This document shows positions 52,482 through 61,976 of a stretch of DNA of 64,000 nt, in pieces. The stretch is from contig NZ_CP139421.1 in the NCBI RefSeq assembly GCF_034119865.1, forward strand, positions 5,434,501-5,498,500, given 5' to 3'. This DNA comes from Algoriphagus sp. NG3 (GTDB taxonomy: Bacteria > Bacteroidota > Bacteroidia > Cytophagales > Cyclobacteriaceae). The position numbers were made by a program, and so were the translations under genes. Below the pieces are notes generated by a model, which saw only the letters and a list, made by a program, of their open reading frames with translations, did not search any database and was not told the origin of the DNA. Numbering within the stretch: position 1 is the stretch's first letter; every line of letters begins with the position of its first letter.

Positions 52482-53603
52482 ATGAAAAAGAACATCAGTA
52501 AGACCTTCCTGCTATTCGTTTTGTTTTTTGCCCTGATTAGCCAAGCTTTTACCCAGGTTTTAGAGGATTATGGTCCAAAATGGCAAGAAGGTGAGCGAGA
52601 GACCTGGTTCAGTTCCAATGATCGTTTGTTACTTGAATTGGATCTACAGACTTTTCCTTTGGCATATTTGTCTTTCGAGTTTCCGGATCATTCAGTGGTA
52701 TTTGTGGGGGAGAAGCTGTGGTTTTTTACAGATCAGGATACGGCGTTCAAAGTGAAAGTTGAGGATTTCAAAAAAGAATTTTCTGGAGATCAGTCACACC
52801 TTACTGTGTTTAAGAACGGTATTTCTCTGGGGCATGCCACTGCAAAAAAAGTTTTGAACCCGGGATCTACTAGTGAGCGAGTGAAGCATGATGGGGTGTT
52901 GGCCGTAGCAAGGGATTTTGACCGTCAGGGCATCCGCAATTTTTTTGTAGTGGCTCTCTTGATTTGTTTGATATTTATTGCCCTGTACAAGCTGGCTTAT
53001 CCTTTTATTTTTGAGATGATGATAAAGCCTATTTCATTGCTGAATGCGGAGGATTTTTCGGAATCCGGAAGTCTTCAGAAGTTCTTTTCAGCTGATATTC
53101 TGTTCTATGTTTTTATCGTGAACCTGCTATTGTCCCTGGAGATGGCGACCGGTCTGATGGTTTTCCGCCAGGAATGGCTGGAGGCTAGGATAGAGCTGAC
53201 TTTTGCCGGGATGATGTTGATCTGGGCTGTAGGTGCTTTTTTACTTCTGATTCTTACTGTTTTGAAGTTTACGGCAATACGTGTTTTATCTTATTTGTTT
53301 GACCTGGGGAAACTGGAGTTTGCCCACTTTTTTTATTTATTAAGGTTGGTAGTTATAGCTACTATAGGCCTTATTTTCATCAGCGCTTTTTATTTATTGA
53401 ACGGATTTTCGTTGCTCAAAACGGCTTTGGAACTTTCCTTCGCAGGCTTTTTCTGGATTTATATTCTGGGAATAGTGGGGTTGTTTGTGATAATGGTGAA
53501 TAGACTGGGCTTTAAGAAATATCATTTATTTACTTACCTTTGCATCGCAGAATTAGTGCCCTTTTTAATCTTGGCCAAGTTGGTTCTTGATTTGGGCTAT
53601 TGA
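52482..53603 (+). CDS. DUF4271 membrane protein
   Basis: A 373-residue protein with a signal peptide, a periplasmic N-terminal half (about 25-150) and at least six membrane segments (about 155-370). It matches DUF4271, a Bacteroidota family of unknown function usually next to hemD. ATG at 52482 follows the previous stop by 2 bases; a TTG two codons earlier is less likely. Possible roles in T9SS or heme metabolism are guesses from the neighbours only. Confidence 0.85.
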   Translation: MKKNISKTFLLFVLFFALISQAFTQVLEDYGPKWQEGERETWFSSNDRLLLELDLQTFPLAYLSFEFPDHSVVFVGEKLWFFTDQDTAFKVKVEDFKKEFSGDQSHLTVFKNGISLGHATAKKVLNPGSTSERVKHDGVLAVARDFDRQGIRNFFVVALLICLIFIALYKLAYPFIFEMMIKPISLLNAEDFSESGSLQKFFSADILFYVFIVNLLLSLEMATGLMVFRQEWLEARIELTFAGMMLIWAVGAFLLLILTVLKFTAIRVLSYLFDLGKLEFAHFFYLLRLVVIATIGLIFISAFYLLNGFSLLKTALELSFAGFFWIYILGIVGLFVIMVNRLGFKKYHLFTYLCIAELVPFLILAKLVLDLGY

Positions 53604-53635
53604 TTCTGTAAATCACCAAAAAGGAATAAAGAAGC

Positions 53636-54409
53636 ATGAGCGCAGTTACCAAAGACAGGTTTAGACCAGTAAAAAGTATCCTAGTATCTCAACCGGCCCC
53701 GGCAGGAGCTAATTCTCCCTATGTGCAATTGGCAGAGAAATATAATCTGAAGATTGATTTCAGACAATTCATTAAAGTTGAGCCCGTTGTGCCTAAGGAA
53801 TTTCGTAAGCAGAAAATCGATATTCTGAAACATACTGCGGTGATTTTCACAAGCCGCAACGCAATTGACCATTTCTTTGCGATCTGCAAGGATTTCAAGA
53901 TTGAAATGCCGGCAGATATGAAATATTTCTGTATTTCTGACCAAACGGCTCATTATCTGCAGAAGTATATAGTAATCCGGAAGCGTAAATTGTTCGTAGG
54001 TCAGAAGACTGCCCAGGATTTATTTGATTACTTCAAAAAGCATAAATCTGAAAAGTATTTATTCCCTTGTTCTGATATCCGTAAAGATGACATTCCTGAT
54101 TATATGGGAAAAAACGGAATTGCGTTTACAGAAGCGATCATTTATCATACCTTAGAGGCGGATTTATCTGATTTGGCGGATGTAAAATACGATGTGTTGG
54201 CGTTTTTTAGCCCATCAGGAATCAAATCCTTGAAAATCAATTTCCCTGATTTTCAGCAGGGGAATACCAGGATAGCTGCTTTTGGACCAACTACAGCACA
54301 AGCGGTAAGAGATTTGGATCTGATTTTGGATATTGAAGCGCCAATGCCTAATGCCCCAAGTATGACGGGAGCATTGGAACTTTACATTAAAAAGGCGAAT
54401 AATTTGTAA
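53636..54409 (+). CDS. hemD: Uroporphyrinogen-III synthase
   Basis: Closes the linear tetrapyrrole hydroxymethylbilane to uroporphyrinogen III in heme synthesis. The 257-residue protein shows the family's weakly conserved pattern: VSQPAPAGANSPYVQLA, AVIFTSRNAIDHFFAI, VLAFFSPSGIKSLKINFP and ARIAAFGPTTAQAV-like IAAFGPTTAQAV near the C-terminus. It is 32 bases after DUF4271 and probably co-transcribed. Confidence 0.93.
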   Translation: MSAVTKDRFRPVKSILVSQPAPAGANSPYVQLAEKYNLKIDFRQFIKVEPVVPKEFRKQKIDILKHTAVIFTSRNAIDHFFAICKDFKIEMPADMKYFCISDQTAHYLQKYIVIRKRKLFVGQKTAQDLFDYFKKHKSEKYLFPCSDIRKDDIPDYMGKNGIAFTEAIIYHTLEADLSDLADVKYDVLAFFSPSGIKSLKINFPDFQQGNTRIAAFGPTTAQAVRDLDLILDIEAPMPNAPSMTGALELYIKKANNL

Positions 54410-54461
54410 AACATAAAACCTAAAACTGTGGTTTTTCAGTATAATTTCTTACACTAGTTAC

Positions 54462-54469
54462 TATGTTTG
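54462..54469 (+). promoter_or_regulatory. Probable -7 element of the sprF-gld region
   Basis: TATGTTTG is an exact TAnnTTTG match 16 bases before the SprF-like ATG, implying a very short leader. Confidence 0.5.
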
Positions 54470-54485
54470 ACGAAACCACTCTGCA

Positions 54486-55466
54486 ATGATCCAAAAAGGC
54501 CATGGGATATACTTTTTAAGGTATTCATTTCTGCTATTCTTCTTTTTTGGGATTTCTTTGGTCATGGCCCAGCAGGATCCTCAATTCACCCAGTACATGT
54601 ACAATGGGATGTACTATAATCCTGCGTTTGCAGGTAAAGATGGTGGGTTTAGATTCTCGGCTTTGCATAGATCCCAATGGCTGAATTACACCACTAATTC
54701 AGGACAGGGTGGAGCACCGGTCACCCAGTTGTTGACTGCTCAAGGAAGGTTGGATGGGAAAAACATTGGATACGGTCTGACTATTGTGAATGATCAAATA
54801 GGTGCCACCGGGAACTTGGAGATTAATCTTCAAGGTGCTTATCATAAAAAACTCAATAGATCCACCTTGAGTTTTGGTGCGTATATAGGAATGTATTCCA
54901 GTTCTTTGGATTATGGGGAGCTCATCGTTGTGAATCCAGAGCCCAATTTGCCAAGCTCGGGCAAGGAAAGCCAGCTAAATTTCAATGTGGGGGCAGGTCT
55001 GCTATATGATACACGGAACTATTATATTGGATTAAGTAGTCGGCACCTGAACGAGCCTAATTTTGATTTTGGCGATGGATCATATGAGAATCAACTGAAA
55101 AACCATTCTTACCTTTTGCTTGGGTATAGGCTTAGACCGGTGGGACAGTTGGCTATTGAGCCCAGTTTGCTTTTAAAATCAGTGTCTTTTAATAATTTTT
55201 CTTATGAAGTGAGCGTTATTGCTACGCATCAAAGTAAGATAAGTGGAGGGTTTGGTTTTAGAGGTGAAGAGGCAGTATCTTTGATTCTGGGATATAGTTT
55301 GTTGGCTAATAACTCGCTGAATTTGGGTTATTCTTTTGATTTAGTGTTTAGCGGTGTGGAAGCCAAATCGCCTACCAGTCATGAGTTGATGCTTAGATAT
55401 AGGTTGACTACAGCTACTAGGGAAGTGCAGCGCGTGATTCAGAGAACACCGAGGTTTAGATTTTAA
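54486..55466 (+). CDS. PorP/SprF-family type IX secretion membrane protein
   Basis: Outer-membrane barrel protein of 326 residues. PorP/SprF proteins assist type IX secretion and surface attachment of large adhesins such as SprB. Signal peptide (about 1-28) followed by the family hallmark QQDPQFTQYMYNGMYYNPAFAG (seen as QDPQFTQYMYN and YYNPAFAGKDGGFR), then repeated strands such as GYGLTIVNDQIGATG and LNFNVGAGLLYDTRN. Located 145 bases upstream of gldK, as in other Bacteroidota. Confidence 0.93.
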   Translation: MIQKGHGIYFLRYSFLLFFFFGISLVMAQQDPQFTQYMYNGMYYNPAFAGKDGGFRFSALHRSQWLNYTTNSGQGGAPVTQLLTAQGRLDGKNIGYGLTIVNDQIGATGNLEINLQGAYHKKLNRSTLSFGAYIGMYSSSLDYGELIVVNPEPNLPSSGKESQLNFNVGAGLLYDTRNYYIGLSSRHLNEPNFDFGDGSYENQLKNHSYLLLGYRLRPVGQLAIEPSLLLKSVSFNNFSYEVSVIATHQSKISGGFGFRGEEAVSLILGYSLLANNSLNLGYSFDLVFSGVEAKSPTSHELMLRYRLTTATREVQRVIQRTPRFRF

Positions 55467-55529
55467 AATTGATCTAATTCCTTTAATAATCATTGACGGT
55501 AGTTTATCCCAGCGTTATATTAAACTATT

Positions 55530-55562
55530 ATTTGGCAGGTTATTTGCATTATTGTGCCAAAT
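55530..55562. promoter_or_regulatory. Inverted repeat upstream of gldK
   Basis: ATTTGGCA (55530-55537) and TGCCAAAT (55555-55562) are a perfect 8-bp inverted repeat with a 17-base spacer, 50 bases before the gldK start. It could be an operator for the gld operon. Confidence 0.35.
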
Positions 55563-55611
55563 TCAGCTAAATTTCGAATCTTGAAAATACTTTACACACC
55601 GCAATTAATTG

Positions 55612-56727
55612 ATGAACGAAAAAACGTCATTTATGTATAGAAAAAACAATGTTCGCTTTCTGCCCATTACCCTAGGTTTGGCATTAGTGACGCTTTTGCC
55701 GAGTTGTGGTCTTTTCAATAAGAAGGGTTCAGCTAGCGAAAAGATGAATAGAAGAGGAGAGGTGACGGGAGTTCCTAAAAGAACAAGCTGGCAACAAAAT
55801 CTTCCTTATGATATGGTGCCTGTCAAAGCGGGGACATTTTGGATGGGGCAAGCTGATGAAGATATCGCCTATACCCATTCCTCATTGAATAAGCAGATTA
55901 CGATTTCTGAATTTTTTATGGACAAATACGAAGTGTCCAATAACAAATACCGCCAATTTTTGGAAGCTGTAAAAAGCGGGACTTATGAAACAGGGACCCC
56001 AACTACACTTAAAGACCCTCCCCAGCTGAATTATGATGAGCTTAGACCAGATACTACGGTGTGGTCAACGAGTTTTGCCTATCACTACGGAGATCCATTG
56101 ATGGAGTTTTACTTCGATCACCCTGCTTTTGATAATTATCCGGTTGTGGGGGTTTCTTGGGACCAGGCAAAAAAATATTGTGAGTGGAGAACCTACCACA
56201 TGAGAGCTAATGACGACAGCGACTTTGATGGTCCGGCCTTCGAGCTTCCTTCAGAAGCGGAATGGGAGTATGCAGCCAAAGGAGGGAAAGAAGTAGCTAA
56301 ATACCCCTGGGGCGGTCCATATCTGAAAAACAAAAGGGGTTGTTTGATGGCAAACTTCAAGCCTGGAAGAGGTAATTACATCGATGATGGTTTTGCTTAT
56401 ACTGCTCCTGTAGATGTTTTTGCCCCTAATGGGTATGGATTATACAATATGTCCGGAAATGTCGCTGAATGGGTTTTGGATGCCTATTCTACTACTTCTA
56501 GTTCCATTACTTGGGATATGAACCCGGTATATGATGATCCAAACGAACCTAGGAAAGTCGTAAGAGGCGGAAGCTGGAAAGATATAGCCCACTTTTTGGA
56601 AACAAGTACAAGAACGTATGAGTACGAAGATGTAGCCCAGGCTCACATTGGCTTCAGGACAAAAATGACATTTATTGGCCGCTCTGGAGCAATGGATGTA
56701 AGGAGTTCTACAAGAAGAAGACGATAA
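55612..56727 (+). CDS. gldK: Gliding motility lipoprotein GldK
   Basis: Outer-membrane lipoprotein of the type IX secretion ring, partner of GldN (PorK in Porphyromonas). The lipobox LVTLLPSC puts the acylated cysteine near residue 31; the rest is an FGE/SUMF1-like domain (about 60-355) with GTFWMGQADEDIAY, KYEVSNNKYRQFLEA, YNMSGNVAEWVLDAY and VVRGGSWKD. The extreme C-terminus is basic (SSTRRRR). ATG at 55612; a TTG precedes it. First gene of gldKLMN. Confidence 0.97.
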   Translation: MNEKTSFMYRKNNVRFLPITLGLALVTLLPSCGLFNKKGSASEKMNRRGEVTGVPKRTSWQQNLPYDMVPVKAGTFWMGQADEDIAYTHSSLNKQITISEFFMDKYEVSNNKYRQFLEAVKSGTYETGTPTTLKDPPQLNYDELRPDTTVWSTSFAYHYGDPLMEFYFDHPAFDNYPVVGVSWDQAKKYCEWRTYHMRANDDSDFDGPAFELPSEAEWEYAAKGGKEVAKYPWGGPYLKNKRGCLMANFKPGRGNYIDDGFAYTAPVDVFAPNGYGLYNMSGNVAEWVLDAYSTTSSSITWDMNPVYDDPNEPRKVVRGGSWKDIAHFLETSTRTYEYEDVAQAHIGFRTKMTFIGRSGAMDVRSSTRRRR

Positions 56728-56779
56728 TAATTTATCCCACAAGCAAAAAATACCTTAAAACTTAATTACAATTTCTCAA

Positions 56780-57586
56780 ATGGCTAGCAACAGCAATTCG
56801 TTCTCAGCAAAATTTTATTCCAGCATAATGCCTAAAATCTATGGTATAGGTGCTGCTGTAGTTATTCTCGGTGCGATGTTCAAGATTTTAGATTGGCCGT
56901 TCGCCAATTGGATGATTGGTATCGGACTAAGTACTGAGGCATTTATATTTTTTCTTTCTGCCTTCGAACCACGAAATGAAGAAGTAGATTGGTCTAAAGT
57001 TTATCCTGAACTTGCCGGAGATGCACCAGCTGCCCCAAGAGCACAAAGAGTGGTGGCAGGAGGAGGGGATCAGGTTTCCCAAAAGCTTGACGAAATGTTG
57101 GCTAATGCGAAAGTAGGTCCTGAATTGATCGAAAGCCTAGGAAAAGGAATGCATAACCTTGCAACCTCTGCTGAGAAAATGGGCAATCTATCTGATGCTG
57201 CAGTAGCTACCAATGAATATGCTACCAATGTGAAATCAGCTGCCAAGACTTTGGTAGATATGAATGCTTCATATAGCAAGACTGCTGCTGCCTTGACTGA
57301 AATGTCTTCAGCATCACAGGATGCAAAAGCCTACCATACCCAAGTAGTAAATGTGACTAAAAATCTTTCTGCTCTGAATTCTGTTTATGAAATGGAACTT
57401 CAAGATGCAAACAGCCATGTGAAGACATTGAATAAATTCTATGCAAACATGACTGCAGCTATGGAAGGCCTTACTGAAGCAGGCAAAGAAACCCAAGCAT
57501 TTAAAACTGAATTATCAAAATTGAATCAGAACGTCAGTTCTTTGAATAAAATCTATGGTGGAATGCTATCCGCTATGAAAGGTTAA
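56780..57586 (+). CDS. gldL: Gliding motility protein GldL
   Basis: Inner-membrane motor subunit; GldL with GldM converts proton-motive force into rotation and drives type IX secretion. The 268-residue protein has two N-terminal membrane helices (about 18-36 and 43-62; IYGIGAAVVILGAMFKI, MIGIGLSTEAFIFFLSAF) with a buried E in helix 2, then a cytosolic coiled-coil-like helical tail (about 95-268). Located 52 bases after gldK. Confidence 0.97.
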   Translation: MASNSNSFSAKFYSSIMPKIYGIGAAVVILGAMFKILDWPFANWMIGIGLSTEAFIFFLSAFEPRNEEVDWSKVYPELAGDAPAAPRAQRVVAGGGDQVSQKLDEMLANAKVGPELIESLGKGMHNLATSAEKMGNLSDAAVATNEYATNVKSAAKTLVDMNASYSKTAAALTEMSSASQDAKAYHTQVVNVTKNLSALNSVYEMELQDANSHVKTLNKFYANMTAAMEGLTEAGKETQAFKTELSKLNQNVSSLNKIYGGMLSAMKG

Positions 57587-57625
57587 TTTCTCTTCAATTC
57601 ATTTAAAATCCATTAAAACTTAAAA

Positions 57626-59239
57626 ATGGCAGGAGCTAAAGAGACACCTAGGCAGCGGATGATTGGTATGATGTATCTGGTATTAACGGCCCTATTGGCC
57701 CTCCAGGTAAGCAACCAAATCCTCCAAAAATTTGTGTTGATTAACGATGGGATGGAAAGAACCTCCCGAAACTTTATCAATAAGAACGAGAATGCTGTAG
57801 AATCAATTAAATATACAGTAGATCAGCAGGGAAACAACGAAAAGGATCTTCCTAAGGTTGCTGCCTCTGAGCAGATTAGAGAAGCTACGGCAGAGGTTTA
57901 TAACTACCTGGAAGAGTTGAAGCAGCAATTGATTTCCGAATCCAAAGCGAAAGGCGATGATGGTGCATATCAGAATTCAAGCTTGAAGAACACTGAAATT
58001 GCGGGCAATATATTTGCCAATCAAGGTAAAGGCGAGGAAATGAAGACTAGACTAAATTCCTATCCACAGCAAATAACTGAGATATTGGCTAGTGCCGGAG
58101 TTCCTGAATTGAGTTTTTCTCCTATTGCGAAGGATGCAAAAGATATTCCTCTTTTTGCAAACAATAGAGAAACAAAAAACAAGGACTTTGTCGCTTTGAA
58201 TTTTGTGAAATCCCCTGTAGGAGCAGTAATGGCCTTGATCTCACAATACCAAAATGAGGTGCTGAACATCGAAAGTGAAGCGCTGACAGCATTGGCTAAT
58301 ACGATAGGTTCCTTCTTCTTCAAAGCGGATGTGACAGAGGCAAGAATTGCAGCCTCGTCCAATGTGGTAGCAGCTGGTACCAAATTTGAGGCGGATATGT
58401 TTATCGCTTCCAGTTCTTCTACAGCCCTTCCTACCATGACTTATGATGGGAAATCAGTTCCAGTAGATGCTAAAGGTTTCGGTAAGATCGAATTTACTGC
58501 TACCCCTGCGGCAAGTTATGACGATAGAGGATTGGCTGAAAGAGTATTGAAAGGTGAGATTGTTACAAATGTAGGCGGAGAAGACAAGGTTCTTCCTGTA
58601 GAATACAAGTACTATGTAGCACAGCCTGTTATCGAAGTTACTTCTGAAGTTGTACAACAACTTTATGCAGATTGTGCTAATGAGCTTTTAATTAAGGTAC
58701 CTGCATTAGGCAATACCTATTCGCCTGAGTTTGCCGTATCCAATGGTCAGTCTATCAAAGGTAATTTGCCTGGTGAGGTGACAGTAATTCCTGGCGCTTC
58801 AGGTAAAGTAACTATTGGGGTAAGTAGTGGAGGTAATAAAATTGGTGACAAGTCGTTTGATATTAAACCAGTCCCAGTTCCCAATATTGTCCCTGAGCTT
58901 TCCAATGGGAATGCTGTTGATATTAGTCAATCTTATGCAGTTGGTGCTTTGACTGGTCTGAAAGTTTCAGCTAAGCCAGAGTCAAATTTTGGACGAACTA
59001 TGGCTAAAGATGCTAATTTTGAAGTAACTGGGGGTGAGGTAAGATTGTTGAGAAGTGATGTACCGAGACAAACTATCCAAATATCAAATGGTAGTAGCAT
59101 CGCAATGCGTCAATTGCTCGAAAGTGCAAGGGCTGGTGATGATATCGTTGTGGTAGTAACACAAGTGACCCGAACCAACTTTAGAGGAAATAAGATTCCT
59201 TCAACATTGAATCAGGTGATTAGGATTGGGGTGAAATAG
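57626..59239 (+). CDS. gldM: Gliding motility protein GldM
   Basis: Periplasm-spanning partner of GldL, 537 residues. A short N-terminal cytosolic segment (MAGAKETPRQRMIGMMYL) leads to one membrane helix (about 12-32) and four periplasmic domains that reach the GldKN ring. The opening is highly conserved in the family, including TALLALQVSNQILQKFV. Located 39 bases after gldL. Confidence 0.97.
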   Translation: MAGAKETPRQRMIGMMYLVLTALLALQVSNQILQKFVLINDGMERTSRNFINKNENAVESIKYTVDQQGNNEKDLPKVAASEQIREATAEVYNYLEELKQQLISESKAKGDDGAYQNSSLKNTEIAGNIFANQGKGEEMKTRLNSYPQQITEILASAGVPELSFSPIAKDAKDIPLFANNRETKNKDFVALNFVKSPVGAVMALISQYQNEVLNIESEALTALANTIGSFFFKADVTEARIAASSNVVAAGTKFEADMFIASSSSTALPTMTYDGKSVPVDAKGFGKIEFTATPAASYDDRGLAERVLKGEIVTNVGGEDKVLPVEYKYYVAQPVIEVTSEVVQQLYADCANELLIKVPALGNTYSPEFAVSNGQSIKGNLPGEVTVIPGASGKVTIGVSSGGNKIGDKSFDIKPVPVPNIVPELSNGNAVDISQSYAVGALTGLKVSAKPESNFGRTMAKDANFEVTGGEVRLLRSDVPRQTIQISNGSSIAMRQLLESARAGDDIVVVVTQVTRTNFRGNKIPSTLNQVIRIGVK

Positions 59240-59273
59240 TCCTTGAAATTGAAATACTATTAATGTATAGTTT

Positions 59274-60092
59274 ATGAAAAAGTTTCTTCCAAAATTAATC
59301 TTGTCCCTGCTGATAGCAGTAGGATTTGCACCACTTGCAAGTGTGGCACAGATCCCTGCTACTAGTGTGAGCCCTTCGGGCTATGGAGATCGTCAGTTTG
59401 ATATAGACACGATATACTCCGCCAAGAGAATCCGTGAGGATGATAAAATGTATCAGGTAGGTGTATGGAGAAGAATTGACTTACGTGAAAAGTACAATAA
59501 GCCTTTATATGGTTCCGGAGATGCCAAGTCAAATGGAATAATAAGCCAGATTTATAAGGCTATTGTAGAGGAAAATGCATTGGAGGTTTTCGGAGACGAG
59601 GATTTTACGCAACCCTTATCTATTGCTGAGTTTCAGGATAATTTCTGGCTAAATGCAACAGGAGATAGTATCTTCACCAAGCAACTTTATTACCTAGACT
59701 TCAGAGAGGACTTTGTATTTGATAAGCATCATTCTATGATGGTTTTTGATATCAAATACTTAGAGTTGGTTATGCCTTCTGAGACTAATTCCAATGCAGG
59801 CCAAAAAACTATCGCGTTTATCAGATATAAAGATTTTTATAATTACTTCAAAGATCATCCTGAGGCAAGATGGTTGAATTTCCAGAACACTTCCAAAAGT
59901 CTTACCTATGATGAAGCATTCGAAACTAGGCTTTTTAGGTCTGTGGTGAGAAGGTTTACAAATTCAGAAGATGCTTTGATTGCGGATTTGGTGAAAGCAG
60001 ATCATCCCAATCCAGAAATGCAGGCATATATAAATGCACTGGAATACGAATATAAACTACTGGAATACGAAAACTCCCTGTGGGAGTGGTAA
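59274..60092 (+). CDS. gldN: Gliding motility protein GldN
   Basis: Periplasmic/outer-membrane-associated component that binds GldK in the type IX secretion ring (PorN). The 272-residue protein has a signal peptide (MKKFLPKLILSLLIAVGFA) and conserved pieces YQVGVWRRIDLREKYNKPLY and FIRYKDFYNYFKDHPEARW. It ends the operon, directly before a strong terminator. Confidence 0.96.
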   Translation: MKKFLPKLILSLLIAVGFAPLASVAQIPATSVSPSGYGDRQFDIDTIYSAKRIREDDKMYQVGVWRRIDLREKYNKPLYGSGDAKSNGIISQIYKAIVEENALEVFGDEDFTQPLSIAEFQDNFWLNATGDSIFTKQLYYLDFREDFVFDKHHSMMVFDIKYLELVMPSETNSNAGQKTIAFIRYKDFYNYFKDHPEARWLNFQNTSKSLTYDEAFETRLFRSVVRRFTNSEDALIADLVKADHPNPEMQAYINALEYEYKLLEYENSLWEW

Positions 60093-60096
60093 ATAT

Positions 60097-60125
60097 AAAA
60101 GGGGCTTTAAGCCCCTTTATTTTTA
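60097..60125. terminator. Terminator shared by gldN and uvrC
   Basis: AAAAGGGGCTT / AAGCCCCTTT with a short loop and ATTTTT after it on the plus strand. The uvrC stop codon (60107-60109) lies inside the stem. Confidence 0.9.
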
Positions 60126-61912
60126 TCTCTCCATTCTATCAGCGCTTTTGCGCGTCTTGAGCCAATTACCTTGGCTAGTTCCTCTTCGCTGGCCAGACTG
60201 ATTTTTTTAACTGATTTAAATTGACTTAACAGTGCATCCGCAGTAGTTTTCCCAATCCCCGGGATCGCAGTAAGTTGGGTTCCGAAAGCATTCTTACTTC
60301 GTACGTTTCTGTGGAAAGTAATAGCAAATCTATGTGCTTCATCTCGGATTCTCTGTAAGAGGCGCAGACTTTCAGATTTCTTGTCAATATGTATAGGATA
60401 GGAATCTCCCGGGAAATAGATTTCTTCCAAGCGCTTCGCTATCCCGATAATCGGCATTTTACCATAAACTCCCAGCTCCTTCAAAGCCTCTACAGCCGAA
60501 GATAGCTGTCCTTTTCCGCCATCTATCACCACCAGCTTAGGCATAGGCTTTCCTTCATCTAAAAGGCGCTTGTATCTTCTGCCCACTACTTCTTTCATGC
60601 TGGCAAAGTCATCCGGCCCGACTACCGTTTTGATGTGGTAGTGTCTATATTCTTTTACTGCAGGTTTGCCGTTTAGAAAGCAAACCATACTGGCTACCGG
60701 GTTTGTCCCTTGGATATTTGAGTTGTCAAAGCATTCAATATGATCGGGTATTTCAGGAAGAGTCAGGTCTTGCTGTAGTTGGCGTATAACGCGGTCTTTT
60801 TTGTCCTGGTTAAGGCCAAGCAGAAGTGCTTTTTCCTTTTTGTAGTAGAGGGCATTCTTAAGGGAAAGTTCTATTAGTTTTTTCTTATCACCGATTTTGG
60901 GCATGAATACATTTAGCCCTTCTATGGCTTCTGTGAGTTCTATGTTAAGCAAAACCTCTTCTGCATCACTTTGGAATTGATCCTGCAGTCTTATCAGGGC
61001 TGTGAGGAGTAGTTGCTCATCTGATTCGTCTAGTTTCTTTTTGAGCTCCACATTTTTGGAGGTGATGAGTGAACCATTTTTAACCCTCATATAGTTCACG
61101 TAGGCATTTTTCTCATCGGAGACTATAGTGCATACATCGAGGTTATTAATGGATGGGCTTGCCACCAGTGATTTGGCTTGATATTTTTCGAGCAAATCAA
61201 GCTTTTCTTTTAACTTATGTGCTTTTTCAAATTCCAACTTTTCAGCCAGTGCTTGCATTTCTTGTTTGAAGTAAGCCTTTGCTATGCCTAGATTTCCTTT
61301 CAGAATATGTTTGGCATGCTCTAAATCTCTCATGTAATCCCCTTCATTTTGAAGGCCTACGCAGGGAGCCTGGCAATTTCCAATATGGTATTCCAGACAT
61401 ACCTTATACTTACCCTCAGCTATCTTGTAGGGGGAGAGATCCAGGTTGCAGGTTCGGACTGTGAAGAGTTCGCGGATCAGATCAAGGACATTGTTCATGG
61501 CCTTCACACTTGCAAAGGGACCATAATAGGTTCCTTTTCTGGGAACTAGATTCCGGGTTGGAAATATCCTAGGGAAATGTTCTTTTGTTAAGAGCAGGTA
61601 GGGATAAGTCTTGTCGTCGCGTAGGAGGATGTTGTACTTGGGCTGGGATTTTTTTATCAGATTGTTCTCCAGAAGCAAAGCGTCAAATTCACTATTTACG
61701 AGGGTGATTTCGATTCTCCGGATCTCTTTCACCATCTTCCTGGTTTTCAGATTGAATCCTACACTTTTGTTGAAATAACTTCCGACTCTTTTTTTCAGGC
61801 TTTTGGCTTTGCCTACATAGATGAGTTCATCCTCCTCGTTGAAATACTTATATACGCCTGGATGATCAGGTAGAGTGGTGTGATCATTTGGAGAGAAAGA
61901 GGATGATTGCAT
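60107..61912 (-). CDS. uvrC: Excinuclease ABC subunit C
   Basis: Makes both incisions in nucleotide excision repair with UvrB. The 601-residue protein has the GIY-YIG nuclease (about 14-95; PGVYKYFNEEDELIYVGKAK), a UVR motif for UvrB binding (about 205-240), the RNase H-like nuclease (about 385-530; HIECFDNSNIQGTNPVASM and LVVIDGGKGQLSSAVEALKE) and terminal helix-hairpin-helix motifs (LTAIPGIGKTTADALLSQF). Complete and close to the usual 600 residues. Separated from the PBP gene by a terminator, so it has its own start. Confidence 0.96.
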   Translation of the reverse strand: MQSSSFSPNDHTTLPDHPGVYKYFNEEDELIYVGKAKSLKKRVGSYFNKSVGFNLKTRKMVKEIRRIEITLVNSEFDALLLENNLIKKSQPKYNILLRDDKTYPYLLLTKEHFPRIFPTRNLVPRKGTYYGPFASVKAMNNVLDLIRELFTVRTCNLDLSPYKIAEGKYKVCLEYHIGNCQAPCVGLQNEGDYMRDLEHAKHILKGNLGIAKAYFKQEMQALAEKLEFEKAHKLKEKLDLLEKYQAKSLVASPSINNLDVCTIVSDEKNAYVNYMRVKNGSLITSKNVELKKKLDESDEQLLLTALIRLQDQFQSDAEEVLLNIELTEAIEGLNVFMPKIGDKKKLIELSLKNALYYKKEKALLLGLNQDKKDRVIRQLQQDLTLPEIPDHIECFDNSNIQGTNPVASMVCFLNGKPAVKEYRHYHIKTVVGPDDFASMKEVVGRRYKRLLDEGKPMPKLVVIDGGKGQLSSAVEALKELGVYGKMPIIGIAKRLEEIYFPGDSYPIHIDKKSESLRLLQRIRDEAHRFAITFHRNVRSKNAFGTQLTAIPGIGKTTADALLSQFKSVKKISLASEEELAKVIGSRRAKALIEWRDKNKGA

Positions 61913-61928
61913 ACCCTAAAATTAAAAA

Positions 61929-61957
61929 AAAAACAGCCTAGTAGTAAGGCTGTTTTT
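61929..61957 (-). terminator. Rho-independent terminator of the PBP1A gene
   Basis: AAAAACAGCCT / AGGCTGTTTTT, an 11-bp perfect stem with loop AGTAGTA, followed on the minus strand by a T run of about ten. Confidence 0.94.
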
Positions 61958-61976
61958 GAAAGGGGTTAATCTTTTT

